Below are positions 46,302 through 64,000 of a stretch of 64,000 nucleotides of DNA, piece after piece. The DNA is taken from positions 186,001 through 250,000 of the forward strand of contig JAWNZC010000230.1 in assembly GCA_035771165.1 (NCBI GenBank), written 5' to 3'. The notes beneath the pieces are model-generated. The model made no database searches and was not told where the DNA came from. It worked only from the letters and a program-made list of their open reading frames with translations. Source of the stretch: Paragorgia papillata. Lineage: Eukaryota > Cnidaria > Anthozoa > Scleralcyonacea > Coralliidae. Numbering within the stretch: position 1 is the first letter of the stretch; every line of letters begins with the position of its first letter. The position numbers were made by a program, and so were the translations under genes.

Positions 46302-49300
46302 TGTTTTGTATGAGGGAAAGGAACGGTTGATAGCAGGTTGTGATATTTTGGACACTACTCCGAATGGACATTCCGCAAATATTAGCGACAGTGGAGGCAG
46401 CAGAATATTTATCACTTATCGTCGGTATTCTTCCAAAGTTACTCATACTTCATTGGCATTGGCAGTGACTGCGATTAAAGTTATAATAACCAGCAAAGTA
46501 AGTTTCACCAATGGCCTTGTCTCACCCCCCACGTGACCCTCACCTCTTCCTTACTGCGATTGGTTAGTTATAGCGTTTGAGGGCAAAATATTTTGCCCTC
46601 AAACGCTAATTGACCAATCACAATAAGGCAGAGGTCAGGGTCACGTGGGGGTGAGACAAGCCCATTGTAAACATTTGTTCTCTAAAGCCCTAATCAAACG
46701 ACAACGCAAGTCATCGCAAGTTGGCAGTCACGCTATATCAGCCAGCCGCTCTGAATAGTTTTCCGAAAATATCATGTACCGTGACAAAGTTAAAACTTGT
46801 TTAAAACACTCATGAAACCTTTATTTTGTTAATTTGGGTGTTCAAACGACCGCCACAGAAATTCTGACTGCCAACTTGCGACGACTTGCGTCCTCGTTTG
46901 ATTACGGCTTTCAATGTAGCATATCGTCTTCAAAAACTCATTAATAATTCATGAGGAAAATTTAAAAGAAATTAATGTTTAATCAATGTCTTTATATGTG
47001 ATAAAGATACCTCCTGATTTACATAAACTTTAGCTTTGATTTTCTCGGCTTAGACAAGGTTATTTTTCAAACTTACTACGCCAATGAACTTACCAAGTGG
47101 TTCGTTTTTGAAGCCGTTCAATAAACTCGCAGTTCGTGTTTTATCAGATATAAAAACACTCGGCTTCGCCTCGTGTCTTTATATCTGACTAAACACTCCT
47201 ACTCGTTTATTAAGCAGTACATGCAGTGTAGCCTAACGTAGCGTAAACATTTAAAACTTATGGAATAACTAGCCTAGTTTCTAGGCCTTCCTCGGTTAAC
47301 GCGTTTTGGAAATGTTACGAACGGACCCGCTGGGGAAGGCCTAGCAAAATTCGTAAACACTTTCACTTTACAGCTTGGTTGTTTATTGAGGAAGAATTGT
47401 GATATTATGATGTTCTAAGTATTTCCCGACATTTACTATTGCCATCTGCATAAAATAATACAAGCCTGCTCACCTCTAGTCTCCTTCGCAGACCTCCTTA
47501 TGGCTCTATTGTGAGAGACAAACACTTTGAATTGTGAACTTGTTTAAGTCAGTTGGTGCTGTATTGATTGTTTTATAAAATTATAGTGGAAACAAACTAC
47601 ATATATAAACCCAGCCTGGTTCCCAGGCCTCTCTTTTTAATGTCGTGCGGCAGACCGAAATTGTGAGAGGCCTGGAATAAAATGTTTTGCTTGGCCCCAA
47701 ATCTGGCCCCAAAACTGGCCCCAAATTATACAGGCACCAAACGGCCGTTTGGCGGAAAACCAAGGCAGATAACACTCACGTCGGTCTGCACAATTCTTTA
47801 TAACATCATATAGCAAGGTTGGTCTACTGCCGAAACGTTAAAATAGCATATTTCGATTTGTAAAAATGTGTTTCAATACAATCACTTCCTACGCCGAACA
47901 CTACTTTATAAAGCCTCGTATGTAACAACCTCTTTTAACGTAATGTAATACAAAGAAACCTACTCGTTTGCTGTCTGCTCTCAAGAAGAAGTTTATTTAA
48001 GTGCCCTCGTTCATAAAGATTAAAGAATCCGAGCTCCAGCAGGATTCATGATAGATAAAGATGAACATTTTCCGCTAGTCCTCTCGCTCGATCCCTATTC
48101 TGTGACGTCACCAAAATACGTTCGAGAGAAAAGAGGACTAGGAACTAGTCTGATATAAACCTAGCCTGCGTAGCCGGCGCTGGGGATTGGGACGGACAGT
48201 GAAAGGAGCGCCTGCGCAGTCACCCATTGTTATTTTTCGTGTATAGCGTTCGCTCGCAATCTATTGGTTGACACGCTAATGACCTATCAATCAAGAGAGT
48301 TTGAATTTCCGCTGCAGAGCGTTGCGAAAATGTGCCTTGCATAGTAGAAGGAAACGAATTCAAAATAAACTGCGACTGAGAGAGTGGCAGCTGCATGTGC
48401 ATCCAAAGGAAAATGTTTATTCGCTGGTTTTCCAACAGTTAATTACTGTCAGATTTTCACGCAAGACGTGGCCCCTTCGGCTTAACGGCGAGTAACTGAA
48501 TTAATTGTCTGACATGCATTGGTTTGCCAAAACATCATTTAATTTAGAATTTCTTATAATCGCTTTGATTCGAATCAGTGGGATCTACTCAGGCGTACTT
48601 CTCCGGCTGCAGTGGCCATCAGCGCCAGTTGTGAGTGGAAAATAACATTCACTATTATAGAATTTAACTATTATTCTATTATTGCTTCGCGGTATGTTAT
48701 GATTATATTATTGATCGTCATAGTCGTTACATACACATGTTTTATAACTACAAAAATAATCTGTCTGAGCTTTCTGTAGCCCACTCAACATAAATCGTTT
48801 ATAACATTTATAACTGTAAACCAGCCAACATATAGCAGCAGCAGAATAATATAATGTTGTCAGACGCTAACACAGCGAACATATACCACACAAATTCCTG
48901 AATCAAGAAAGCACTTTGATACACATGCTCATTCATAACTGTGCTATTTTAGTTAATTCTAGAATGACGTGTTTTTATTCGATCAACTTCCAAATTAATT
49001 AAGCTATTTAGCTCAGGTTTTTGAAATTGACAACTTCCAAAAATACTAGCCTAGTCTCTAGAGTTGTGATATTATGATGTTCTAAGTGTTTTTCGACATT
49101 TAATATTCCATCTGCATAAAACAATACAAGCCTGCTCACCTCGGATCGACGAAGTTTCACTAGCCTAGCTTTCTTATCGCTAGCTTTCCTTCTGCAACCG
49201 CCAAAAGTTGAAAGTTAAACAGTTACATTTTCATTCCGAGCTCCAATTGGAATATATTCCATAATTCCCTTCTTTCGATCGCCAAGATCTTTGGTAAAAT

Positions 49301-50078
49301 CTTCACAGATATCCTTGTGCTTTTATACTGTCGCTCAGTGTTGTCTACGGTAGATGTATACTAGATCCCAGGAACACTCGAAGGGCCAGAACGATTCTGG
49401 GCAGGACCTTTTTACGAATGTTGCTAGGCCTTCTCGTTTCCAGCCTCTCCCCAGTCTTCCCAAGAACCCAAACTGATTACGCGGCCAAGCACATGACGGA
49501 AACAAAAGGCCTAGAAACTAGGCTACAAAAATACATTGTTTTAATTAGGGGGCGGCACGAAAAATAACAATAGGCGCCTGCAGGCGCTCCCTTCCCCTAT
49601 CACCCCAGCGCAGGCTACGCAGGCTAATATAAACCGTAAAAGCTTGTCACCACATGCGTACCCCCTACTGTGCAATCCCTTTTAAGCGGACACCCCTCGT
49701 AAGCGGGGTTAATAGGGGTTCAACTGTAGTTACTGCAACTATCGAAATATAGTAAGGTTATAGATACACTGCCGAAACAGAGAACGTAGGAGTCTAACGT
49801 TTCGAGCGAAGGCCCTTCGTCAGAGAGAAACGTAAAGAGTGACGTAGGAGTCTAACGTTTCTCTCTGACGAAGGGCCTTCGCTCGAAACGTTAGACTCCT
49901 ACGTTCTCTGTTTCGGCAGTATATCTAACCTTATATATTTCGATTGTTGTTTCTACACTGCCTACGCAGCACACTACTTTTATTTTACTGCAACTATAGT
50001 GGTTACTCTTCTTTTTTTTAGAATGAGAAAACTCCTCATGCATTTTGTTTAATTAACAAGAATCTAAACAGAGGGATG
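46302..50078 (+). CDS. DENND4/CRAG-like MABP-domain exons, copy 3 (partial)
   Basis: Exons at 46302-46497 and 50022-50078. The coding sequence matches copy 2, including the inserted Leu-Ala pair, and the acceptors and GTAAGT donors are intact. As in the other copies it is an internal gene fragment: the preceding and following DENND4 exons are absent from the unit. Confidence 0.8.
48162..49626. mobile_element. nested Mutator-like elements, copy 3
   Basis: Outer element with ATATAAACC duplications and inner element at 49047-49525, as in copy 1. Confidence 0.8.
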
Positions 50079-50510
50079 GTAAGTCCGTAATTATTGAAAT
50101 GCCATCGATACAACTTGTCCAGTGGTTGTCCAGTCTGCAAGTGTTCAAGAATATTCAGTGGTTGTTCAGTCTGCCAGTGTTGTTAAGAGCCCAGTGGTTG
50201 AGTCTGCCAGGCCTAATAAGAGCCCAGTGGTTGTCCAGTCTGCTAGTGTTAAAGAATCTTCAGTGGTTGTTGAGTCTGCCAATATTAGACAAAGCCCAGT
50301 TATTTACAACTGTACTGTATGGATTTATTGGAAAGAGTTATCAACGGGGGAATATTGTTGTATGATACTGAATATATACGCGTATTTAAGAAAATTGATT
50401 CTATTTTTCCGTGCGTTTCTACAATGATACATGCACTGTTGATTTACATAACAGATAAAGTCACAGCATGTACGAGTCGTTTGCACTATATATTTTTAAT
50501 ATTTTTGCAG

Positions 50511-54556
<4,046 letters not shown>

Positions 54557-56489
54557 TTCCCTTGTATTGATGTCTTGAAAGAACATGGATATTTCAGGTA
54601 GAAAATCAACCGTTAGACCAACCTCGTACCCATGGTCTTCCGTTAGACGTACGGCAGACAGTCATTTGTAATGATCGTTTTTGAAAAATGTTGCTTTGTA
54701 TAGATTAGCTGGATCTTCATTAGGCGTAAAGCTGGTTTTCCACTAGGCGACTTTTTTCGCGCGAAGCGACTTTTTCTTTTGTCTCATGAGCTCTGAGCTG
54801 GAACTAATCAGAAATCTATTGAATTCGAACAAAAGAAAGTCGCTTCGCGCGAAAAAAATCGCCTAGTGGAAAACCGGCTTAAAATGTCGCGCGTTTGACT
54901 TTTTTCTTTTATCTTGTGAGTTTCCATGTTGGAGAGGGCGAAAACTATTCAATTTGTTGTACAATAGAAAACTCTTTTATGAAAAGACAACGCTAGCTAT
55001 GACTAACTGTTCTGGAAATTTTTGAGTGACTGTTTTAGTCTCTATCGTCTACACTACGGGTAACTTAGCCTGACTTCGCATTTCAATCTGGATTGAAACT
55101 CAATCCCGGATTCATGTAAACGGCCCCTAAGTCTTTAAAGTGCCTATGTCATCCTCAGGGACTTTACATATTTATACTAATTGGAACGTTCTGAGAAGAT
55201 TTGTAATATATCTTCTCAGGCGAAAATTTCATCTTCATGGATTTTCCCCCCGTTAAAGTTGACGGAAGTGACGTCGAAGGAGGAATTTCTCTATATGAAA
55301 ACCACTTTACAGATTCCTCTTTTGACGTCACTTCCGTCAACTTTAACGGCAAAAATTCCATGAAGATGAAATTTTCGCCTGAGAAGATATATTACAAATC
55401 TTCTCAGAATGTTCCAAAGATCGAGAATCAAAACCTTAACGAGTTTTATCCAGTTGCGAAACATATTGTGTCTAAATAATTAACCATCACACAGGTGACC
55501 AGTTTTCGTATGAATAATACGCTACAATGCACGCTAGTTGACATCTGGCATGCTGATAGGAAATGTGTAGTGTTTAAATGTCATTTTGTTTAGCTAAATA
55601 CATTTTTTTTCTCATACTATTGTCAGGATTTAAATTTCAGTTTCCGGCAACGTGACAGTAAGTTGTTGCCTGTTTAGTGTTATTCATTTAGGAATTATTG
55701 CGGACGATCTTGTAATCGGGATGAAAGCAACGCTGATGAATCATGATACTGACATATAAAAAGGCTTGCAACATAAAAACAAGTAGTTTATTGCATTAGT
55801 TATCTAGAAAACAACTCAATTACCGTCACAGTCGGTGAAATCTCTTCCTAATTTACCCCATCAGGATTTCAAATTATAGGCCGTCCAACTGACGCCAAAG
55901 AATAAACAAGGTTATAAATTTACATACATTCTGTTTTATGTTTGGTCTTACTATAAACATTGAGGCTCAGTGAACTTCGTAGTTTTGCGCAATAAAACGT
56001 TATTTTGGCTGTCGATATTAAGAGGAGAGCTAAGACGACGCTTTTATGTACATATATATGTCAAGAAGAACCGTTTATCGATTATATTATTTATAGAGCA
56101 AAGTGAAAAGCTGGTAAACTGCCGAGTGACAGAGCGAAGAGCGTCAAAAAGAGCAAAGCCCTTCATCAGAGTAAGGGGCTGCGGTTCATATGAAGTGGGC
56201 TAGCTCGATTAACCGGGTTGGTTTTATGTCACGAAAATCTTATTACGACTATTTGAGAAAGGCAGAATGATATAACAAAGCAAAATTGGCTTCGTTTTTC
56301 TGTAAGCATAGCCACACAGGGTATTCTAATTCTTTTTTGCGGTCGTAGAAAGGTTTTCGTAACATAAAACCAGCCCGCGGTAACTGGGCTAGCCCGCCTC
56401 ATGAACAACCCCTAAAATGTGATGGGAAAGAGTTTAGCATCTTTTTACTTTGCTCTACCCGAAACACTACATACGCAGGCAGTGAGTTG

Positions 56490-56570
<81 letters not shown>

Positions 56571-59500
56571 TAAAGTATAAAGTATATGTAACAAGAATGT
56601 ACATGTCCCAAAGCAATTTTAATTTTTTATTTCATATATATATATATATATATATAATTTATTTTTTTCTTTTCAAGGACAAGAGATGATGTATTTTCTA
56701 CACAATCGCAAGTAAGTGACCACAACTATCCGGTACGTACTCTTCACTGTTTCAGACAAAAACGTACCTGAGTTATTAACATTATTTCAAGTTAAATATG
56801 TTTCGGTATAATATATAATTTATAGACCTTTCGCTCGGGGTAATATTTTTCATCGAATTCCCCTCGCTCCAAGGTCTATAAATGCTAATTGTTTCTAGTA
56901 CATATGACGTAACCGAGAACTTCGGGAATCAGTCGGAGAGCTATCGGTTATGACCAGTGGTTATGACGTATTACACGGGGGCTTGAGTAGCAACTAGGGT
57001 TAGGGGGTTTCGGAACACTTGGGTTAGACGCTAATGACGTAACGCACCGCTATAAAATGAACACTAATGAGATTAGGTATGACGTAGTGAAAACTGGGGG
57101 TTGGATAAAACAATCGAAATATAGTAAGGTTAGATACAGCTAAATCAATTAAGGTTGTCCCCGAAAAAGCCAAAAGGCCGAAGCCAAGCGCGAAAAGTAC
57201 GATGGGAACGACAAGTTTTAATTCCAGTTTGTGTCAAAACTATACCCTATTGGCCGTTGATGCAAGGAAGACTTGTGGTCGAGAGCTAAAAGTTTGACAG
57301 AAATGGTGGGGCTAGATGTTGAGGAAATTGATTTGCACTTATAACTGTGTGCTTCGCTATTTAAATATAGTAATTCCCATCGTACTTTTCGCGCTTGACT
57401 TTGGCCTTTTGGCTTTGTCAGGGGACAACCTTAATTGATTTAGCTGTATACTGCCGAAACAGAGAACGTAGGAGTCTAACGTTCTCTGTTTCTGCAGTAT
57501 ATCTAACCTTACTATATTTCGATTGTTGTTTTAATACTGCCTACGCAGCACGCTACTTTTATTTCAGGGTTGGATAAAAGCTAGGGTTAGGGGCTTCTGG
57601 TTAGGTATGACGTAGTGAAAACCTGGGGTTGGATAAAATTTAGGGTTAGTTAGGATGAGGGTCCCAAAGGAGCCTGAGAAATAATGACGTATGCATAAAT
57701 AATAAGTTGAATATTTAATGAGGCGGCATCCATTTGGGGTCTGGAGTGGGGGGTACTCGCAGACAAATGAACTGTCAAACTGGTGAGAAGACACCAACGC
57801 GGTAAAGAAAAATTATAAAAGAGTGCGCGTTGGTGTCTTCTCACCAGTTTGACAATTCATTTGTCTGCGGTTTCATGACCTTACAGCTTTTCCATCATGA
57901 CCTTTTCTGTCACTGTTTGTCATTTTCTATTTATGTAACTAGCTAAGCTATTTAAGTCACCTTCATGTATGTATATTTATCACTCTGATGATGTTACGTG
58001 TAGTAACGAAACGTTGGTAAATATTTTCAAAATTATTTTGTATTATGGTTTTGTTTAAAGCAGTATGCTGGGCAATAATATTTCTTACTAGCATTAGATT
58101 TCCGCCTGGTTCATCCATTGCGACGATTAAATGATAGAACAGTTGTCCTTGAACACCAAGAGGTAACATTCCTGATTTTTATCAAATTACATTTTAATTT
58201 TCACACAGGTGATGACTTCGTCAAGGACAGGTGCTGGTAAGTTGTTATTGCCAGTTGTATTTGTTATATAAACTTGGAAAATGTTGCTGTATTTTAACTT
58301 ATACACCTATCGCGAAATATACAGAATCCCACGATTTCACCCATTTTACCGCACCTTCTCTCGGGAATTGCACGCGAATCTTGACAGATGTATTGTGATA
58401 TCAATCAAAAATCACGCGCGAACCTACTTCCCTCAAGATGTCTGCGTGAAAGTGCGGTAAAATGCAGGATTCGGCCTATTTCGTGATAGGTGTATAGTGC
58501 CGTAAATCATTAAAATAAACTTACTTTTGACAGTTCATCTCTCATGTTGTCTATACCTTTAGTGAGTTGAAACTTGTAGCGGCAATAGTTTCGAACGGCG
58601 TTCGACCCCGTTAAATAAAAAAAGGAATTATTGGACGAGATTGAGCATGATATTAAGAATGATCAAAACCAAGGTTTGTATTATGGCCCGAAGCCGATAA
58701 AATAAACCTTGGCTTTGATAATTCTTGATATCATGCTGAACCTCGTCCAATAATTATCAATTAGTATAAATACACAGGTGATTATAGAAAATCGCGTGCG
58801 CTGATTGGTCGCGCTACTTCGGACTAATTCTCGATAATCACCTACAGGGTTTATTCAAGATGGTCGCCAGCCGATTTGTCATGCGACAGACGAGGAAATT
58901 AACAATTTTAATAAAAGAAAATGTTGTTCCTAAAAGTACGAAAATGTGTATTTATACCAAAACAATTATTCGCCTCAGGCTCAGTGAATATTATACACTT
59001 AATGTCTGCTCCCTCGGGAAACAGTTAGTTTTGTTTTCCCGAGAGTCTTGATATATCCCGAGACGAAGTCGAGGGAATCATCGAGACTCGAGGGAAAACA
59101 AAACTAACTGTTTCCCGAGGGAGCAGACATTAAGTGCTTTGTTATATAGCTTGAGTTTCGCTGAATAATTTCGAGGTTTATCAAGGGAACGTACACAAAC
59201 GAAAAGACAAACTGAAAGACTTACCAAAACATTTCGCCTGGCTCTGCATCAACCAAACAAACATGACTCTCAGAACAAAAGAACAACAATATATTTCTCC
59301 AGTTAATCTTCACACATGCTTTGAAGACCTATAAATATTATTTTTTTCTTACCAAACAAGCTTTTATTTATAAGAAACCGTGAAGAGTTCAAAGTTCTAG
59401 CGGACAACAATTGAAAACTTATTGCCCGAGCAGGCAATAAGTTCTCAATTATTGCCCGCTCGGTAGACATTGAAATTTAGCTAAGGTCATGTGACCACAA

Positions 59501-59798
59501 ACCAACCAATGACAGTCATCGTTGTATCCAGCGAAACTCTAGCTATATAACAACGATAAATAATAACCTCGACTTCGTCTCGGTTATTATTCACCGATAT
59601 TCACCTCGCCTTCGGCGAATAATTGTCAAATAATTGTAACTTTTACCTGGGATATGGTACCTGCAGTCCGTTTTTCAAACCGTCAATTCGAATTAACCAC
59701 GGACTCGGTCGAAGAACTCGATTGCTTAGCCGTGGAAATCGAAGATTATGGATAGGTATTTTGAAGAATTGGACGTGTTTGAGGAAGAAGAAGTATCG

Positions 59799-60177
59799 AA
59801 AATTTGGAGATTTTTGAACCACCCCGGCCCTACGAGAAAATTTTGAGATTTTTGAACCACCCTGGCCCTGGGACAAAATTTTGAGATTTTTTAACCACCC
59901 CGGCCCTACGACAAAATTTTGAGATTTTTGAACCACCCCGGCCCTACGCCAAAATTTGAGATTTTTGAACGATCCCGGCCCTACGACAAAATTTTGAGAT
60001 TTTTGAACCATCCCAGCCCTACGAAACAAAATTTTGAGATTTTTGAACCATCCCGGCCCTACGAGAAAATTTTGAGATTTTTTTAACCACCCCGGCCCTA
60101 CGACAAAATTTTGAGATTTTTGAACCACCCCGGGCCTACGAGAAAATTTTGAGATTTTTGAACCATCCCGGCCCTAT
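59799..60177. repeat. 38-bp minisatellite, copy 4 (one unit lost)
   Basis: Ten units. The unit with CTGCGACAAAATAATGAG is missing, and the flanking units join as CCCCGGGCCTACGAG near 60130, a clean single-unit deletion. Confidence 0.92.
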
Positions 60178-62707
60178 CGAAGCAGCACGCACGAAAGTCA
60201 ACAGAAATATAAAATATCAAGAAATAATGATTTTATTCCAACATAACTGCGTAACTGTGTTTGAGTAAATATGTTTAATATGCATAATGTAACGCCTGTC
60301 ACATGATCTAAAAGCCTTGTATGTCCTATAAATATATTACAACTCAGTAAACATTTTGACCAAAAAGTATAGATAGAAATACCGAGTGATTTGTACTTAT
60401 AGCAAACTTATAATTAATATAGAATTTACTTGTGTTATTGAATTGCCTATCACAAAATTAGAACAAAAAGCCAATCGTCAAATTTTCAAAATGACACAAA
60501 TTTCAACAAGCGGGAATCAGTAAAGAACTTTATTGAAGTTTCGTTGTAGATCAGTGTAATACCCCCTCTTCAGAGAATAGTCAGCTGGATTTTTCGAAGC
60601 ATGCACTTCATAAAATTTTATCTTTTATTCAAACTACCTTGGCACCTTGCCAATACATGCAGTATATTGCTTAAGGTCACGTAAAAACATGGTCACCTCC
60701 GGACCGTATGTTGAGTCCGCGTAGACATATTTTTGTATTTGTTATAAAATATAAATGTACCTCCCGACCGAGTTCATAAACAAAGGAAATATTCTTATAT
60801 TTTATATTCGATGTCTGACGTTGACCCAAGTCAAATAGGTTGCAATATGCTGCCAGGCAGTATATAACTACTGCAGAGTACTTGTGGTACAAGTTGGGAT
60901 TTTTAAATTTTAATATTGCGTTCTTATTGATTGGAATAGTAAGTGTTACAGTTTGTAGTTCAACAAGTGACAAACAAGTAACAGTGTTTTAAAACTATGC
61001 TTTAGTGGTGTGTTTCGTGATATTAACAAACAAAAAAATTTCGTTTTGGTTTGTGATAGTTATTGAAGCTGTGTATTTATTGGAAAAACAAAGAAATATA
61101 AAAGGACCTCCTTCTTTAATTTAGAAATTTTTGTTGTTTTTATATTTATTGAAAATAAATATAAACTTCCCGCCTCCTCAACATTTTCAAAATGTTATGA
61201 TGTGAATCAAGGAATTTTTTTATGTGGCCTAAATTAACTTTTGTGTGTATACGTTCCGAAACAGGAGGGATATACCTATTGTTTCGCATGCTGCCCAAAG
61301 AGTTTACCTGATTATAAGTATCGATTACAATCTCCTCAAGTGTTTTATCATCCTTGACATTGTCTAAGCAGTATCCCATGGTGCTGCCATTTGCCTGTTC
61401 CATTACAGCAGGCAATGAAAAACCTGTGAGGAAGAATACAACAAATATAATAAAAAGTAAATAGAATAATATATGATCGATCTTGTACGCTTCTTTCCGG
61501 TTATTTATCTTAAATCAGTAAAAGCGCAAGATGTTAATTAACTGGTTACTGGGATAATTCGTGTAATAGTGAATGAATGAACTTTATTTAAATCTAGGTA
61601 TAAAAAAACATCTTTACATGAGTATTCTGCCAGATGGCCTTCGTTAATTGAATAATTGTGGAATTGATTAATGATAAAATTAACACGCTCTTGTATAATT
61701 ATTGAGCACAAGTGCGACAGGTTCCCCTAGGAACTTTCAGTTATTTTTTTGTCATATTTTTGAAATATTGAGGGGCCTGATAGCCGCGCACCCCGGCCCA
61801 TTGCGGCACTTCTGAATCATATTGAAGCTAAAACATTTTAAGTAAAATTATCTGAATTAATGATCGGAGATTGATACAATTCCAATTAGTCGTAGTCTAT
61901 CTGTTTTTGCATATTTTCCTCGAAACTAATTTAAATTTCTACTTACTGCTTCCGGTTCCCCATATTTTAGTGCCTATCCAGAGGAGGTACGAAGCTCTTC
62001 CCACAATGCATTGCGCTTGAACCATATTATCAATTTCGCACCGGAAATGCTTCACTTCATTATGAACTTTCGAGGAGCGAACGTGATTTGAAAAATAGTG
62101 CTTCGACGTTTGTGGTGCTTAGAACACTTTGGTTTGGGACTCGCATGAAGTTATTTATATTTATTTTGTAACCTAGCAGTACTTCGACGTTTATTATTTC
62201 GCCTGATTTGCCGCTATTCACGAATTTACATCTGATTTTCTGATCAAGGTGACTGCTCGTCGCTCGAGTGTAGCGTGTTTTTGGGCCATAGTGAAGAGAC
62301 TTTCTTCTCTGATTCTGGAACAACTTTATTGACAAACGAGATTGGACAGCTGAACGTTACAAACGTCTTCTCTAGCTACATCGCACCTTCGGTTCTCACA
62401 TCTCGGTCACTCAGTCTCACAACTCTCGCTTCTAAATCTAATCTAATACATCGAGTTGCTGTGTTTATATATCTTACATTTCAGCGACAGTCAGCTTGCT
62501 GAATCACGGTCATTACGTCAGTCCTTACGTAGGAACAAACTGCGTGGTCCAGTAAGGGCCATCCCTCACTGGTCCAGTGTTACTACAGGAGGAAACCAGA
62601 GTAAACTAAACTAACTTTATTTATACTGGATAACTCTATCAGTTATATCTCAACTGTTCTCCCTAGAGGTCCAGTAAGGGCCATCCCTCATTGGTCCAGT
62701 GTTACTA

Positions 62708-63272
62708 ACAGGATGCGCGGATGGCGAAGCACGGATTCGAAGATCGCCTCTCACCGCTGCGATCCAAACTGTTAAGCCTGATTGGACGGGGTTAGTACTT
62801 GGATGGGTGACCGCTTAGGAAAAACCTTGTCACAGGCTTGAGCTTATTGTATAGTTGATTTCTCCTGTGCTTCGAGGGTTTTTCGCCGGGTTCTCCGGTT
62901 TTCCTCCCTCCGTAAAATCAACAATTCGATCTTAGGAGAACAACCTTGTAAGGGACCTCAAGTCCTGGTGTTGTTTCTCCGGTATCAGTTAGATACAAAT
63001 CAGTGTTAATAAATAAATAAACCGGAGTACCCGGAGGAAACCTGTGGGCATGTCGATTTTACGGAGGGAGGAAAACCGGAGAACCCGGCGAAAAACCCTC
63101 GAAGCGCAGGAGAGATCAACTACAACTCTACTCACATGAGTTCCAAGCTCGACAACGGGGTCATTCCCAAGCTGTCGCCCATCCAAGTACTAACCCCGTC
63201 TAACCGGGCTTAACTTTTTGGTGAGAGGCAGCGCCCATTCCAGCACACACCACCCGTGCTTCCCGGCATTTA
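62708..63272. mobile_element. facing 5S-derived SINE pair, copy 4
   Basis: Plus-strand element 62708-62991 and minus-strand element 62993-63272, same structure as copy 1. Confidence 0.8.
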
Positions 63273-63300
63273 ATTTTGACATTTCTTGTGTTTGTTTTAG

Positions 63301-63496
63301 TGTTTTGTATGAGGGAAAGGAACGGTTGATAGCAGGTTGTGATATTTTGGACACTACTCCGAATGGACATTCCGCAAATATTAGCGACAGTGGAGGCAGC
63401 AGAATATTTATCACTTATCGTCGGTATTCTTCCAAAGTTACTCATACTTCATTGGCATTGGCAGTGACTGCGATTAAAGTTATAATAACCAGCAAA
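63301..63496 (+). CDS. DENND4/CRAG-like MABP-domain exon, copy 4 (first exon only)
   Basis: Equivalent of the first DENND4-like exon, with the Leu-Ala duplication of copies 2 and 3. The second exon would lie near 67 kb, beyond the window. If the array ends with this copy, the rest of an intact DENND4 gene could follow on the right; this cannot be seen here. Confidence 0.78.
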
Positions 63497-64000
63497 GTAA
63501 GTTTCACCAATGGCCTTGTCTCACCCCCCACGTGACCCTCACCTCTTCCTTACTGCGATTGGTTAGTTATAGCGTTTGAGGGCAAAATATTTTGCCCTCA
63601 AACGCTAATTGACCAATCACAATAAGGCAGAGGTCAGGGTCACGTGGGGGTGAGACAAGCCCATTGTAAACATTTGTTCTCTAAAGCCCTAATCAAACGA
63701 CAACGCAAGTCATCGCAAGTTGGCAGTCACGCTATATCAGCCAGCCGCTCTGAATAGTTTTCCGAAAATATCATGTACCGTGACAAAGTTAAAACTTGTT
63801 TAAAACACTCATGAAACCTTTATTTTGTTAATTTGGGTGTTCAAACGACCGCCACAGAAATTCTGACTGCCAACTTGCGACGACTTGCGTCCTCGTTTGA
63901 TTACGGCTTTCAATGTAGCATATCGTCTTCAAAAACTCATTAATAATTCATGAGGAAAATTTAAAAGAAATTAATGTTTAATCAATGTCTTTATATGTGA

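Larger units (their letters stand above)
58111..64000. repeat. 17-kb tandem unit, copy 4 (cut by window end)
   Basis: Fourth copy, only its first about 5.9 kb is in the window. It has lost one unit of the 38-bp minisatellite (near 60135) relative to the other three. It shares with copy 3 a substitution in the duplicated 39-bp motif near 62570. The window ends in the intron after the first DENND4-like exon. Confidence 0.96.

Overview
The window is eukaryotic nuclear DNA: AT-rich and intron-rich, with GT-AG exons, 5S-derived SINEs and many short inverted-repeat transposons. The two host genes I can name are the metazoan spliceosome protein PRPF4 (Prp4) and a DENND4/CRAG-type Rab GEF. The repeat types remind me of an early-branching marine invertebrate, a cnidarian being the best guess; that is inference, and no sequence here fixes the species.

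Layout. Almost everything is one about 17-kb unit repeated in direct tandem: copy 1 at 1-17005, copy 2 at 17006-41073 (longer because of a 7.07-kb insertion), copy 3 at 41074-58110, and copy 4 from 58111 to the window end (partial). The copies are nearly identical by eye, with scattered substitutions, small indels and microsatellite length changes. Position 1 is an arbitrary start, not the biological unit boundary.

Unit content in order (copy 1 numbering): foldback elements and a 38-bp minisatellite (190-2105); a candidate minus-strand gene (415-3980, weak); two facing 5S-derived SINEs (4636-5200); two exons of a DENND4-like MABP domain (5229-5418 and 8943-8999) separated by nested transposons; ten exons of the C-terminal half of PRPF4 (9432-13469), carrying a 21-bp minisatellite and a large TTG/GGT microsatellite in introns; then a 3.5-kb stretch of foldback elements, a TA microsatellite, a retroposon with a nested TA-flanked element, and a hammerhead-ribozyme-like core. 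No N-terminal PRPF4 exons and no later DENND4 exons are present. This is what a tandem duplication with one breakpoint in a PRPF4 intron and the other in a DENND4 intron would leave: intact genes, if any, would sit only at the outer ends of the array, beyond this window.

The most unusual object is in copy 2 (21109-28179): a concatemer of five 143-bp palindromes (S) alternating with four about 1.59-kb palindromes (B), (S-B)4-S, inserted as one block at a TA dinucleotide. The empty site is preserved in copies 1, 3 and 4, so both boundaries and the 2-bp target duplication can be read directly. It has no convincing coding capacity. Nothing in the window looks bacterial or viral.
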